IMG/VR virus record: IMGVR_UViG_3300006802_000495 | Location: 1 to 25,681 of that record | Length of the DNA: 25,681 bases | Source: a virus | Direction: 5' to 3' (one strand) | Part shown: piece by piece, positions 1-6,652 of the stretch | How the letters are laid out: every line of letters starts with the position of its first letter | Position numbering within the stretch: the first letter of the stretch is position 1 | Notes under the pieces: model-generated | What the model was told of the DNA's origin: nothing | Databases searched by the model: none | Seen by the model: only the letters and a program-made list of their open reading frames with translations | Program-made: the position numbers and the translations under genes

Positions 1-98
1 TCTTTAGTACGACGTTCTTGCGCTATACGCTCTTGTTTTAGTTCGTACAGAGCTCTACGCCATTGAAACTCTGCGATAACTAGTAGGTCACCGAACAT
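1..98 (-). CDS. N-terminus of an unknown protein (cut by window edge)
   Basis: An open frame of 32 codons runs leftward off the window. It begins MFGDLLVIAEFQWRRALYEL and continues with a charged Lys/Glu/Arg/Gln segment that looks like an amphipathic helix. The start ATG overlaps the stop of the upstream 48-aa gene as TAATG, and AGGAG lies 7 bases ahead of it, so the start is well supported. The protein is the last visible member of the leftward primase operon. Too little is present to assign a function. Confidence 0.6.
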   Translation of the reverse strand, partial: MFGDLLVIAEFQWRRALYELKQERIAQERRTK

Positions 99-244
99 TA
101 CTTAACTCCTAAAAGTAAGCGTAACTTCTTTTTAGCCATGTGTATAGACTTGTCAATCACGACGTGACCTTCAGATTCAACTCTATGCAAGCGCTCAGCT
201 TGCAAGTAAGTGTAAGTAGAGATAATAGGCTTAGGATAGTTCAT
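98..244 (-). CDS. Small hypothetical protein, 48 aa
   Basis: This 48-codon gene starts inside the last codons of the primase-helicase gene (14-base overlap) and ends in a TAATG overlap with the next gene. GAGGA lies 8 bases before its ATG. The product begins MNYPKPIISTYTYLQAERLH and ends in a basic Lys/Arg/Leu-rich tail. No domain is recognised. Coupling to the replication gene and an intact frame with proper signals on both sides make it a real gene; its role is unknown. Confidence 0.7.
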   Translation of the reverse strand: MNYPKPIISTYTYLQAERLHRVESEGHVVIDKSIHMAKKKLRLLLGVK

Positions 245-2480
245 CTGTTTCGTCCTCGAACATTTCAGTGGTTGATTTTTTGAAGCACTTCAGGTCATAG
301 TAGAACTTTTTAACATTGCCGACAGTTGTAGGGCGAATCTTAATACCTTTACCACGTATCAACTTAGTTAGAATTCGCATGTCACCTGCATTTTCGGTTA
401 GTGCGTCATACAAGTCTTCTAGAGCCTCAGAGTATATTCGACCTTCTTTTATCTGCTTGATGAGATTAGGACAGTCGTTAAGCTCAGACAGTTCTGTAAG
501 ATAGTCTAGCATGCCATGATCTAGAGCATAAGCTAATCGTGGCCCGGCTTGCATAGAGCTTGCAATTAGCTTGTGCTTGCCTGCAGTCCAGGGTGGCGTC
601 ACATACTTAGCTTTAGGCAACATGTCTACTTCAGTAGCTAAGTAGTACGCGAAGTCTTTAGTTTCAGCAAATATACGGTCGTGTACTTCTGTTACGTCAT
701 TTACCCACTCAGCTTCTTCAAGCTTATTTGGCGTTTCAAACAACGCTATACGACGGTCACCATCTTCTAAACCGAACGGGTTTTTATTAGCAGTACTAAT
801 GAATGTGACGTTGTGCTTGTACATATAACCTTCAGTACGCATCTGACGTATAGTAATTACTTCTTTACCTGTGTACGCCTTTAACTTACCTAATGCTTCG
901 TCTTTGTCACGGCTACTTAGTTGATTACCATACTCATCTAATTGCACAAAGTATGAGTCTAGCATCCAGCTGTTAAACTGTTCTAAGAACTCTTTTGACG
1001 TCGGCTTCGACACTCGCTCATTGCCCATGATAGCTTCTAGGATACCTACGAATGTGTCTTTACCAGAACCTTGTGCGCCTAAGAAGTACAGCATTACAGG
1101 ACTGTACTCAAACTTAGTTAGCTTACGCTTAATAAACTGCAGTAAGTATGTCCGCATCTCTTCTTCAGGCACCAGGGTCTCTAAGAACTTAATTATAGTC
1201 TCAGGTCTCTTATAGAACTGCGTATAAGTCTTAGGGTCATTTAGTATGTTTAGCTCAGGCGTACGTTTAAACAAGTTAAGTGTGCGCACACTGTCGTCAG
1301 TAGCGTAGAAGCCAAACGGTTTTTCAGGCGCTGTCGTAACGTTAATAGTCGGTAACGACTGTATTAGTTCAGGCTTCTTAGGCGCACTTTTAACAGAGGT
1401 GTTCACATACATGAACATGTCAGAGTCTCTACTAAACGCTTTTACATGTTCGTTTGCAACGTCCACACAATAATACATAGCACGACGGTCATCAAAGCCC
1501 AGCTCGATAGTTGACTGACGTTTAGTATGAAGTATACATCGGTATTGGGACCAGTTTTCGTCATACTGCCAGATAGGTACTCCGTCAATACTAGCGTTAC
1601 CAGAAACCATACTGTTAGTGATAGTAGCATCCAACCTGTCAGGATCCATGGCATTGTCACCCCATAGACCATTAATATCGTGCATTGCTGCATTGTATAG
1701 CTCTTCATCAATACTAATGTCTGCGCCTAGTATAGCACTAATCTTACTTAGATATTCGGACCCACGGCCTTCAGGGACGTTCTCAGGGTGCAAAAAGCCT
1801 TGATTAACGTACTGAGGTTCATCTCTGAATGAACGTGGTGTTATAATGCGAAATAAGCCTTGAGAGAACTTACCACTATCTACAAACTGTTTTACTGCTG
1901 GTGCAAGACAGTTAGCTGTCATTACGTTAGGTGCAATGGTCGGAGCTAACTTTGGCTTAGAGCTTTCTTTTAAGTGCAGTAGAAATGACAGTACACTGGC
2001 CGGCATTTCTTTAAGCTCTGGCATTTCTTTCCAGGTCTTCTTAGTTTTGTTCTTTTCTGTAGGTAAGTACACAAAGCCATTTTCACTGTACACATCTAAA
2101 GCTAACTTGTCATTGTTGATGCCGAAGCTATCAGGGAAGTCAGGATTAAAAGCGTATATAATGGTGCCACATACCTTAGGGTTACCTTCTTTGTCAATTT
2201 TGCCTTTGGACACAAATGTGAAGTCATAGTCTGGGTCCAAGCTTCTGAATAACTGCCACACCAGGTCGTTATCACAGTCTATAGCAATTATGCCTGACTT
2301 AGAGCCTGTTAGAACACCGCCTAAGCCTGAGACTTTTTCATTGCGTTCTTCAGCATACTTTTTGCGCCAGTCTTTCTCGAACACGGGTTCAGTTTTAGAG
2401 CCGTCTTCTCGTCTTTCCAGCTTACCCTTAAGCGGTACTGTATACCAGCCTAACGATATAAACGGTTCTATATTTCGCAT
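231..2480 (-). CDS. Primase-helicase (prim-pol-like N-terminus plus SF3/D5-like helicase)
   Basis: This replication protein of about 749 aa probably primes and unwinds phage DNA. The N-terminal 170 residues resemble bifunctional primase-polymerase domains: a GGVLTGSKSG loop followed by AIDCDND, which places two acidic residues where the metal-binding DxD lies, and a later LDVYSENGFVYLP strand. The C-terminal half is an AAA+ helicase of the SF3/D5 type, with Walker A GAQGSGKDT at about residues 468-476, a Walker B-like YFVQLDEYG and a sensor-like TFISTANKNP. ATG 2480 is preferred over ATG 2486, because GGGGAG lies 6 bases before 2480 but directly abuts 2486. It overlaps the upstream 103-aa gene by 13 bases. 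The primase assignment is weaker than the helicase one, since the usual second-motif histidine was not seen. Confidence 0.9.
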   Translation of the reverse strand: MRNIEPFISLGWYTVPLKGKLERREDGSKTEPVFEKDWRKKYAEERNEKVSGLGGVLTGSKSGIIAIDCDNDLVWQLFRSLDPDYDFTFVSKGKIDKEGNPKVCGTIIYAFNPDFPDSFGINNDKLALDVYSENGFVYLPTEKNKTKKTWKEMPELKEMPASVLSFLLHLKESSKPKLAPTIAPNVMTANCLAPAVKQFVDSGKFSQGLFRIITPRSFRDEPQYVNQGFLHPENVPEGRGSEYLSKISAILGADISIDEELYNAAMHDINGLWGDNAMDPDRLDATITNSMVSGNASIDGVPIWQYDENWSQYRCILHTKRQSTIELGFDDRRAMYYCVDVANEHVKAFSRDSDMFMYVNTSVKSAPKKPELIQSLPTINVTTAPEKPFGFYATDDSVRTLNLFKRTPELNILNDPKTYTQFYKRPETIIKFLETLVPEEEMRTYLLQFIKRKLTKFEYSPVMLYFLGAQGSGKDTFVGILEAIMGNERVSKPTSKEFLEQFNSWMLDSYFVQLDEYGNQLSSRDKDEALGKLKAYTGKEVITIRQMRTEGYMYKHNVTFISTANKNPFGLEDGDRRIALFETPNKLEEAEWVNDVTEVHDRIFAETKDFAYYLATEVDMLPKAKYVTPPWTAGKHKLIASSMQAGPRLAYALDHGMLDYLTELSELNDCPNLIKQIKEGRIYSEALEDLYDALTENAGDMRILTKLIRGKGIKIRPTTVGNVKKFYYDLKCFKKSTTEMFEDETDELS

Positions 2481-2779
2481 TCCCATCTCCCCAGAGGAAA
2501 TTTGCCAACATACTTATACTCGTATGGTTGTTCCTGTACAGCTTCGCCTGCTAACATTAGCCAGGGAGGCATTATACTGTCATAAATTAATTCTTGGGTT
2601 TTAAGGTCTTGCTCTCGCTCAGCGCTATCTAGAGTATCGACAAGCATAACGACCGTTGGTCGCGTTATGTCATTCTCAATATTGTGCTGAGCAATTGCTT
2701 TAGCTACTGGTACCTGCATTGCGATCTTTTTACGGATTGCATGCAATACATCTGGCCGTATTAGTTTACGTTGCTTCAT
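2468..2779 (-). CDS. Hypothetical protein, 103 aa
   Basis: The protein is basic at the N-terminus (MKQRKLIRPDVLHAIRKKIA) and then largely helical, with a Pro/Trp segment (MPPWLMLAG) and an aromatic C-terminus. The start at 2779 is chosen because it shares an ATGA overlap with the stop of the upstream 42-aa gene. A GTG 15 bases earlier (2794) would add five residues and is possible. The 3' end overlaps the primase-helicase start, which suggests translational coupling and a role in replication. No family is recognised. Confidence 0.75.
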   Translation of the reverse strand: MKQRKLIRPDVLHAIRKKIAMQVPVAKAIAQHNIENDITRPTVVMLVDTLDSAEREQDLKTQELIYDSIMPPWLMLAGEAVQEQPYEYKYVGKFPLGRWECEI

Positions 2780-2904
2780 TTGTTTGCGTACCACTCTATT
2801 GGTTTGCTGTGTTTTTCAATATTTGCCTGGCGCTCCACATGCTCTACATAAGCATGTGCGCAGACTAAAAGTAGTAAGAATGCGATGGCTGCTAGTTTAT
2901 CCAT
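2776..2904 (-). CDS. Small single-pass membrane or secreted protein, 42 aa
   Basis: This 42-codon gene starts MDKLAAIAFLLLLVCAHAYV. A short basic start and a hydrophobic core of about 15 residues look like a signal anchor or signal peptide. A polar tail (VEHVERQANIEKHSKP) follows and would face the periplasm if the core is a membrane anchor. AGGAG lies 9 bases before the ATG. It overlaps the previous gene by 8 bases and ends in an ATGA overlap with the next, so the frame is clearly used. A spanin-like or other envelope role is possible, but nothing specific shows it. Confidence 0.75.
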   Translation of the reverse strand: MDKLAAIAFLLLLVCAHAYVEHVERQANIEKHSKPIEWYANK

Positions 2905-3061
2905 GGGCTACAGCTCCTTTAGATACGGCTAAGGCATCTTCAAGTTCTATGACTTGTTCAGACAGTTCTTTTAATCTCAACAAAGCAACCTCTGCGTCAG
3001 GATCACCGCGATCCACAGCTTTGACTAGACGAGCTTGTATTTCTAACACTAGATCTTGCAT
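2897..3061 (-). CDS. Small helical (coiled-coil-like) protein, 54 aa
   Basis: The 54-aa product (MQDLVLEIQARLVKAVDRGD...) is almost wholly helical. Leucines, isoleucines and valines recur at heptad-like spacing and acidic residues dominate, so a short coiled coil or oligomerisation helix is likely. AGGAAG lies 7 bases before the ATG. It is the first gene after the promoter-like site at 3112-3141 and overlaps the next gene by 8 bases. Function unknown. Confidence 0.75.
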   Translation of the reverse strand: MQDLVLEIQARLVKAVDRGDPDAEVALLRLKELSEQVIELEDALAVSKGAVAHG

Positions 3062-3111
3062 GATAGCACTTCCTTATTGTTATTCTCGGTTACTTCATTT
3101 TTGAAATTAAA

Positions 3112-3141
3112 ATTATATCACGATTTTTTAGTCAGCAACAA
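3112..3141 (-). promoter_or_regulatory. Sigma70-like promoter with extended -10, upstream of the primase operon
   Basis: On the minus strand TTGTTG (3136-3141) and TATAAT (3112-3117) are separated by 18 bases, and the -10 is preceded by TGA, giving an extended -10 (TGATATAAT). It lies in the 87-base gap between the 185-aa gene and the 54-aa gene and points at the primase operon. The call rests on consensus match and position only. Confidence 0.6.
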
Positions 3142-3148
3142 CTACTAT

Positions 3149-3706
3149 TTATCCGCGCTCCGCGTTTAAGTCAGTTGGACTACGCTCAGGGTTGTACCGA
3201 CCTAAGATGTAGTCTGGGCGACGCTGGTCAGGCTGAGGACATGCTGTTATAATACGCCAGCCATTGTTTAGCTCATTCTGTAGTGCGTCAGAGCAAGCAT
3301 TTTCCATCAGCATAATGTCGTTGTATAGTGACAGAGCTTGACCTGGCATGTGGACTTCACACTTGTTGTTATAAGTGTTGCCTCCACCTTCATTTGACAA
3401 AGCTACTTCTATTGACTTATTCGCCATGTCCTGTAGCGCATCAGTAATGTCTACACGCAAGTCTTGAGGAGCTGCAACTTTCAGTGGTACACCTGCAATG
3501 GTTAGCTCAGCGATACGCGCTTTGTCTGCTGGGAATGTCTTGTGTTCACTATCAACTATGTAGTAGTTGTTACCTTCGTCACTCCACTCATTTGTGGCGA
3601 TACCTGCAGATTCATATTTCGCTGCCTCAGCCAGGAAACTTTTCTTATCCCCGTGATGAAATGGAGCGTCTACAGTTACCATGTATACTTGAGTCGTTAT
3701 TTGCAT
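3149..3706 (-). CDS. Hypothetical phage protein, 185 aa
   Basis: The protein begins MQITTQVYMVTVDAPFHHGD and ends with a conserved-looking block (GWRIITACPQPDQRRPDYIL) followed by an Arg/Pro/Asp-rich tail. A central segment (VDITDALQDMANKSIEVAL) is helical. I do not recognise a family. The start at 3706 is set by GGGAG 8 bases upstream and by a one-base TAATG overlap with the stop of the lipoprotein gene. An in-frame ATG at 3721 has no ribosome-binding site. It is the last gene of the operon that starts at 5015. Confidence 0.8.
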   Translation of the reverse strand: MQITTQVYMVTVDAPFHHGDKKSFLAEAAKYESAGIATNEWSDEGNNYYIVDSEHKTFPADKARIAELTIAGVPLKVAAPQDLRVDITDALQDMANKSIEVALSNEGGGNTYNNKCEVHMPGQALSLYNDIMLMENACSDALQNELNNGWRIITACPQPDQRRPDYILGRYNPERSPTDLNAERG

Positions 3707-3930
3707 TATCGTTTCTCCCATTCGGCGGCATAGTAGTTGTCTATCTTACCTGAGTGTAATATCCTGGCTTTGCATGTAGCTGTCCAATCGCCCTCCCTCA
3801 GAATTAGTAGTACTACGCCATGTGCGCCTGTTAGCTTATCCCTAACGCTATCGCCTGCTTTTAGAGGGCACGGGTTGTGCGGTACTGCACAGCCAGCCAG
3901 GAACAGCGTTAGTATTAGTAGTCTAATCAT
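3706..3930 (-). CDS. Small predicted lipoprotein, 74 aa
   Basis: The N-terminus MIRLLILTLFLAGCAVPHNP is a textbook lipoprotein signal with lipobox LAGC. Cys14 would be the lipidated residue, and the mature protein would be about 61 residues, anchored in the envelope of a Gram-negative host. The mature part contains LKAGDSVRDKLTGAHGVVLL, a pattern typical of small SH3-like barrels. ATG 3930 is chosen over 3936: AGGAG is 8 bases away and the upstream stop overlaps as ATGA. Phage lipoproteins of this size can act in superinfection exclusion or lysis; which applies here is not visible. Confidence 0.75.
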   Translation of the reverse strand: MIRLLILTLFLAGCAVPHNPCPLKAGDSVRDKLTGAHGVVLLILREGDWTATCKARILHSGKIDNYYAAEWEKR

Positions 3931-4157
3931 ACCCATATCTCCTCTACTAGTTTAAAGCTTTTAATTTCTACGGCCTCGTGATATAGTGCTAACAAAAGGT
4001 TGAACTCAAACAGAATTTCCATCTTCTCTGTCGCAGGTATCTCGTACAAACTACGCTTCGTGAACGTCTGACGTTCTCCGTGTTTCCAGAGTACGTCTAG
4101 CTCGTAGATGTACACCTTATGCTTGAACATCAAGATGTTAAGTAGCTTTTTTAGCAT
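3927..4157 (-). CDS. Hypothetical protein, 76 aa
   Basis: This short protein is rich in Leu, Lys and Glu, begins MLKKLLNILMFKHKVYIYEL and ends in EEIWV. The first 20 residues form a basic, hydrophobic helix that may touch membranes, and the rest alternates charged and hydrophobic residues. GGAG lies 8 bases before the ATG. It overlaps its upstream neighbour by 7 bases and the lipoprotein gene by 4 (ATGA). No family is recognised. Confidence 0.7.
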   Translation of the reverse strand: MLKKLLNILMFKHKVYIYELDVLWKHGERQTFTKRSLYEIPATEKMEILFEFNLLLALYHEAVEIKSFKLVEEIWV

Positions 4158-4336
4158 CCTAGTATCTCCTGCCGTACCTTCTCGTACAGCTCTCGATGAG
4201 CTGGTGACTGTCTGGATATAACTTGTAACTCACGCAGGCTATCCTCACCTGCTTGCCACACTTTGTGATCATCGCTCATCATGTGCCACCAGTCGTGAGC
4301 GCGCAACTGTTTCTTGTACTCATTTAGATCTGTCAT
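4151..4336 (-). CDS. Hypothetical protein, 61 aa
   Basis: A hydrophilic helical protein with an unusual Trp/His/Met cluster (AHDWWHMMSDDHKVWQ) near the N-terminus. GAGGAA lies 5 bases before the ATG. It overlaps the upstream HTH-protein gene by 17 bases and the downstream gene by 7, so it is translated as part of a tightly coupled operon. The function is unknown. Confidence 0.7.
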   Translation of the reverse strand: MTDLNEYKKQLRAHDWWHMMSDDHKVWQAGEDSLRELQVISRQSPAHRELYEKVRQEILGC

Positions 4337-5015
4337 CGTCTTTCCTCATGTGATAGTAAATGTTACTACGGGTTACGTTAAACTTCTCGGCTGCCTTAGT
4401 TATATTGTGCTCGTTTGCGTACTTCAGTATCTCAGGCCAGTTATCAATGTACTGTTTGTGCTGTCGCTCTAAGCCCAGGTCTATAGCTATCAAACTAACT
4501 GTCGACACACTACACTTTAGCTCATCAGCTATCTCTGCATACAGGACGCCTTCGCGTAGTAGCGGCTCAGCTAAGTGTGCCAGGTCTTGTCGCTTTACGT
4601 CACGCTTGCGATGATGAGCAAGCATCTTGTGGACGTAACTAATGTTTGCGCCAGTATACTCGGCGATTATCTCAAAGTCTGTCTTCTCAGGGTTAGCTAC
4701 TTTGATGCCGCACTGTAGCTCCTGGTATAAGCTCTCAAGCTGTTGTAGCGACGGTCTTCTTGTCTTCGGTGGTACAGTATACTTAGCTTTGTACAACTCC
4801 TGGTTGCTTATGCGGTACATGCGCATTAGCTCTGGCCCTGTATGCTCGTGACCAGTTTCATAGAATATCTCTTCTCTTGCTGCCTGGCTTAGCTCAGGCG
4901 ATGGCTCACGCATACACTGTCTAGCTTTATGGTGCGTTATCACCATGTGGTTTACTATAGTATCTTCATCAACGCCTGCAGCTTCCAGGTTACGTACTTG
5001 TTGCTTAACACTCAT
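4320..5015 (-). CDS. Multi-helix-turn-helix DNA-binding protein, 231 aa
   Basis: The protein appears to be a string of small helix-turn-helix units. Candidates are at about residues 3-33, 43-79, 92-135, 143-182 and 192-225. The last two are the clearest: EIADELKCSVSTVSLIAIDL and NITKAAEKFNVTRSNIYYHM both show the helix-turn-recognition helix pattern. The first three are more diverged. It is probably a transcription regulator or DNA organiser. It opens the operon that includes the lipoprotein gene and follows the hairpin at 5044-5069. Its Shine-Dalgarno is weak (GGA well upstream), so low expression from read-through is likely. The HTH nature is sequence-based; the target is unknown. Confidence 0.8.
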   Translation of the reverse strand: MSVKQQVRNLEAAGVDEDTIVNHMVITHHKARQCMREPSPELSQAAREEIFYETGHEHTGPELMRMYRISNQELYKAKYTVPPKTRRPSLQQLESLYQELQCGIKVANPEKTDFEIIAEYTGANISYVHKMLAHHRKRDVKRQDLAHLAEPLLREGVLYAEIADELKCSVSTVSLIAIDLGLERQHKQYIDNWPEILKYANEHNITKAAEKFNVTRSNIYYHMRKDDDRSK

Positions 5016-5043
5016 ATTTTCAATATCCGACAGTGGAGGTGTA

Positions 5044-5069
5044 AATAAGGGGAACTTAATCCCCTTATT
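5044..5069 (-). terminator. Hairpin after the 164-aa gene (terminator or attenuator)
   Basis: AATAAGGGGA and TCCCCTTATT form a perfect 10-bp stem with a 6-base loop, seven bases after the stop of the 164-aa gene. The run after the stem on the minus strand is only TTATTTA-like, so termination may be partial. That would fit a strongly expressed first gene with weaker read-through into the HTH operon. Confidence 0.7.
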
Positions 5070-5075
5070 GTGTTA

Positions 5076-5570
5076 CTAGTGAGCTACGCCACGGTTTGCG
5101 TTGTCTTCAAGTAACTCTTCAAGAGTCTCAAAGCCGTAACCGTCAGACTTCTCAACAACCGCATCGCGTTCCGCTTCAAGGTCAGCCATGATTGTTGGTA
5201 GGTCAGCCGCGTCAACTTCACCTGCCGCTACTTTACCAAGTAATGCAGCCTGAGCTTTCTTGTAACCAGCTTGCTGCTTAGTCCAGTGTGACACACCTTC
5301 TTTACACATGCTGTTCAAGCCTGTAGCACTCGAAGCTTTTTTACCGAAGTCTTCAATTTCCGGTGACATCCAAGTGCCGAAGTAATAACACTTAACGGCT
5401 ACAACTACGCCTTCTTCGTTGCGGTGGAATGTAGTAGCACGTGAACCACCGCCACCAGTCTTCGCACTTGCAATGGCGATAACTTCAGGCAGGACGTCTG
5501 CAACGATGGCGTCATCATTAGCTTGAAGTAATTCTACGATTTCGGTGTATGCTTTTTTAATACCAGCCAT
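5076..5570 (-). CDS. Conserved phage protein of unknown function, 164 aa (paralogue A)
   Basis: The protein is clearly related along its whole length to the 165-aa product at 7188-7685. Shared landmarks are a KK..E I..LL start, AKxGGGG near residue 38, a CYY...W segment near 61-67, and an almost identical MCKEGVS-WTKQ block near residues 87-98, followed by an acidic helical C-terminus. A lone, well-insulated gene with a good SD (AAGGAG), its own promoter (5624-5655), a leader stem-loop (5604-5616) and a hairpin after it suggests abundant expression. I know of no assigned function; the conserved Cys/Trp/Lys block and paralogy suggest a nucleic-acid or host-factor interaction, but that is inference. 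Confidence 0.85.
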   Translation of the reverse strand: MAGIKKAYTEIVELLQANDDAIVADVLPEVIAIASAKTGGGGSRATTFHRNEEGVVVAVKCYYFGTWMSPEIEDFGKKASSATGLNSMCKEGVSHWTKQQAGYKKAQAALLGKVAAGEVDAADLPTIMADLEAERDAVVEKSDGYGFETLEELLEDNANRGVAH

Positions 5571-5603
5571 GTTGTGGCTCCTTATTGAGGTTACTTAATT
5601 TAG

Positions 5604-5616
5604 CAGTTTTGAACTG
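5604..5616 (-). other. 5' leader stem-loop of the 164-aa gene
   Basis: CAGTT and AACTG form a 5-bp stem with a 3-base loop, starting about 8 bases after the predicted -10 and thus at the very 5' end of the expected transcript. Such 5'-terminal stem-loops can stabilise mRNA. Small and predicted by eye only. Confidence 0.35.
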
Positions 5617-5623
5617 AAATGAT

Positions 5624-5655
5624 ATATTAATCTAATTTTGAGACTTTGTACACTT
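5624..5655 (-). promoter_or_regulatory. Promoter of the 164-aa gene (AAGTGTAC-type)
   Basis: On the minus strand AAGTGTAC (5648-5655) is followed 18 bases later by TAATAT (5624-5629). Read as a sigma70-type promoter this is TGTACA, 17 bases, TAATAT. The same AAGTGTAC element with the same spacing precedes the -10 TATAAT in front of the capsid gene, which is the main support for the call. A 7-bp dyad (5637-5643 with 5660-5666) is centred on the -35 element and could be an operator. Confidence 0.55.
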
Positions 5656-5666
5656 TTAATCTCAAA
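5637..5666. repeat. Inverted repeat spanning the -35 of the 164-aa gene
   Basis: TTTGAGA and TCTCAAA are separated by 16 bases. The dyad sits 13 bases past the stop of the 137-aa gene and overlaps the promoter of the next gene, so it may act as an operator or as a weak terminator for the upstream gene. Confidence 0.4.
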
Positions 5667-5679
5667 TTATTTTTGTCAG

Positions 5680-6093
5680 TTACTCTTGCGATATCAGCAT
5701 GTGCTCGACACTCTCCAACGCGACGTATTGCGGTGGTGTATACTGCGGTAACCAAGCATACCGTTTTACCTCGGTGTACGCTCGCACCTTCAAGTCGTCT
5801 AGCCCAGGCACATGCATCCACGGTACTCCATTGTACAGCACCAGTGTGTCCTCATCGTATGTAACTATCCTGGCGACACTGTCTCCCTCGAAGTGAGTAA
5901 CTAATGAGCGCCCAAGCCGTGGATTCTGAGCTAAGGTTATCTCGCCGGCGACTACCTTGAAGGTACGTGACTTAAGGCTATGGAATGAGCAGTACGTGCG
6001 AATGGAAGCTGATGGGCTCAGTGGTTTGGGTTGCTTAAGTTGACGATGATGGAACTCAAGTAAGCTAAGTAAGTGACGGATTTCTTGTTTCAT
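5680..6093 (-). CDS. Hypothetical protein, 137 aa
   Basis: The N-terminal 20 residues form a helix (MKQEIRHLLSLLEFHHRQLK) followed by a proline/serine linker (QPKPLSPSAS). The remaining 100 residues look like a small beta-rich domain. No family is recognised. AGGA lies 10 bases before the ATG. It is the first gene downstream, on the minus strand, of the control region with the tandem LexA boxes, with about 250 bases of leader between, so it is the best candidate for a gene under SOS control. The hairpins at 6124-6162 lie in that leader. Confidence 0.75.
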   Translation of the reverse strand: MKQEIRHLLSLLEFHHRQLKQPKPLSPSASIRTYCSFHSLKSRTFKVVAGEITLAQNPRLGRSLVTHFEGDSVARIVTYDEDTLVLYNGVPWMHVPGLDDLKVRAYTEVKRYAWLPQYTPPQYVALESVEHMLISQE

Positions 6094-6123
6094 GATGTTG
6101 TCGTCCTATTTAATGGTTATGGA

Positions 6124-6162
6124 TAGGCCTCAGGCCTTGTGTATTAGTCCGTATGGACTTTT
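6124..6162. terminator. Two adjacent small hairpins
   Basis: AGGCCTCAGGCCT folds as a 5-bp GC stem. AGTCC-GTAT-GGACT then forms a 5-bp stem followed by TTTT on the plus strand. Together they could stop rightward transcription out of the 137-aa gene region, or attenuate leftward transcripts in its leader. Stems are short, so the call is weak. Confidence 0.35.
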
Positions 6163-6167
6163 CTGAA

Positions 6168-6344
6168 ATTTTATATACGTTTATCAAGATTCGTTGAAAA
6201 TTGATGGTGGTGGGCTTTAGGTTTGATCTGATATCAGTACCTCGAATTGACATAAGAATGACGCTGACAATACGGTGTATAGACTTTAGATTATGTAAAA
6301 AACCCATATTTTGATTTTCCATTTATATATATTTTATATACGTT
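6168..6344. repeat. Pair of 14-bp direct repeats (6168-6181, 6331-6344)
   Basis: The sequence ATTTTATATACGTT occurs twice, 163 bases apart, in the same orientation. On the minus strand each copy reads AACGTATATAAAAT and so contains a -10-like TATAAA. The right copy directly abuts the first LexA box. They may be two promoter cores or binding sites for one protein. Confidence 0.5.
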
Positions 6345-6380
6345 CTGTATATATATACAGTACTGTATATATATACAGTA
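6343..6380. promoter_or_regulatory. Two tandem LexA (SOS) operator boxes
   Basis: The 16-bp palindrome CTGTATATATATACAG occurs at 6345-6360 and again at 6363-6378, with centres 18 bp apart. The second copy with its flanks reads TACTGTATATATATACAGTA, identical to the E. coli LexA consensus; the first differs only in one flanking base (TT instead of TA). Two closely set boxes are known from colicin promoters. Repressor binding here by host LexA is inferred from the match. Confidence 0.75.
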
Positions 6381-6470
6381 GTATTATAAAATATATTTTA
6401 ATTTAATATATAATATATAAGTATTAAATACTAAATAATATTAGAACACTATACAAGTAATTGACCGCCT

Positions 6471-6650
6471 TCATGATGAAAGTTTAGTTACAACGGTCAA
6501 CGTTTTGTCATTTCTATACTCGCACAATAGCATTCGGAGTAACTTTAGTTGGTCGATTTGTGAACTACTATGGTACAACCTTAGCCATTCGTCTTCAAAC
6601 TTTTGCCACTCGAATGCCCTATAATGCTCGTCTAAGATACTCGTATTCAT
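6471..6650 (-). CDS. Small hypothetical protein, 59 aa
   Basis: A 59-codon frame begins MNTSILDEHYRAFEWQKFED and ends TVVTKLSS. It is acidic, helical and aromatic-rich in the first half, with one cysteine near residue 43. Its ATG follows the stop of the 63-aa gene by two bases (TAGTTATG), which supports reinitiation; no strong SD is seen. It is the last gene of the AT-rich cassette operon. No family is recognised. Confidence 0.65.
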   Translation of the reverse strand: MNTSILDEHYRAFEWQKFEDEWLRLYHSSSQIDQLKLLRMLLCEYRNDKTLTVVTKLSS

Positions 6651-6652
6651 AA

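Larger units (their letters stand above)
6094..6470. other. AT-rich non-coding control region
   Basis: No supported gene occupies this stretch. It holds two small hairpins (6124-6162), two copies of a 14-bp element ATTTTATATACGTT (6168-6181 and 6331-6344), the tandem LexA-box palindromes (6343-6380), and a run of nearly pure A/T from about 6380 to 6440. It could be a regulated promoter region, an easily melted replication origin, or both. Confidence 0.6.

Noticed and set aside
2481-2486. ATG at 2486 as the primase-helicase start
   Set aside because: The Shine-Dalgarno GGGGAG directly abuts that ATG with no spacer, whereas ATG 2480 has a 6-base spacer.
3542-3733. Plus-strand open frames across the leftward operons
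   Set aside because: They lie opposite well-supported leftward genes with ribosome-binding sites and stop/start overlaps, and have none of these signals themselves.
6110-6322. A 70-codon open frame on the minus strand
   Set aside because: It has no ribosome-binding site, starts in a pure A/T run, spans both small hairpins and one of the 14-bp repeats, and its codon use does not resemble its neighbours. The region is better explained as regulatory DNA.
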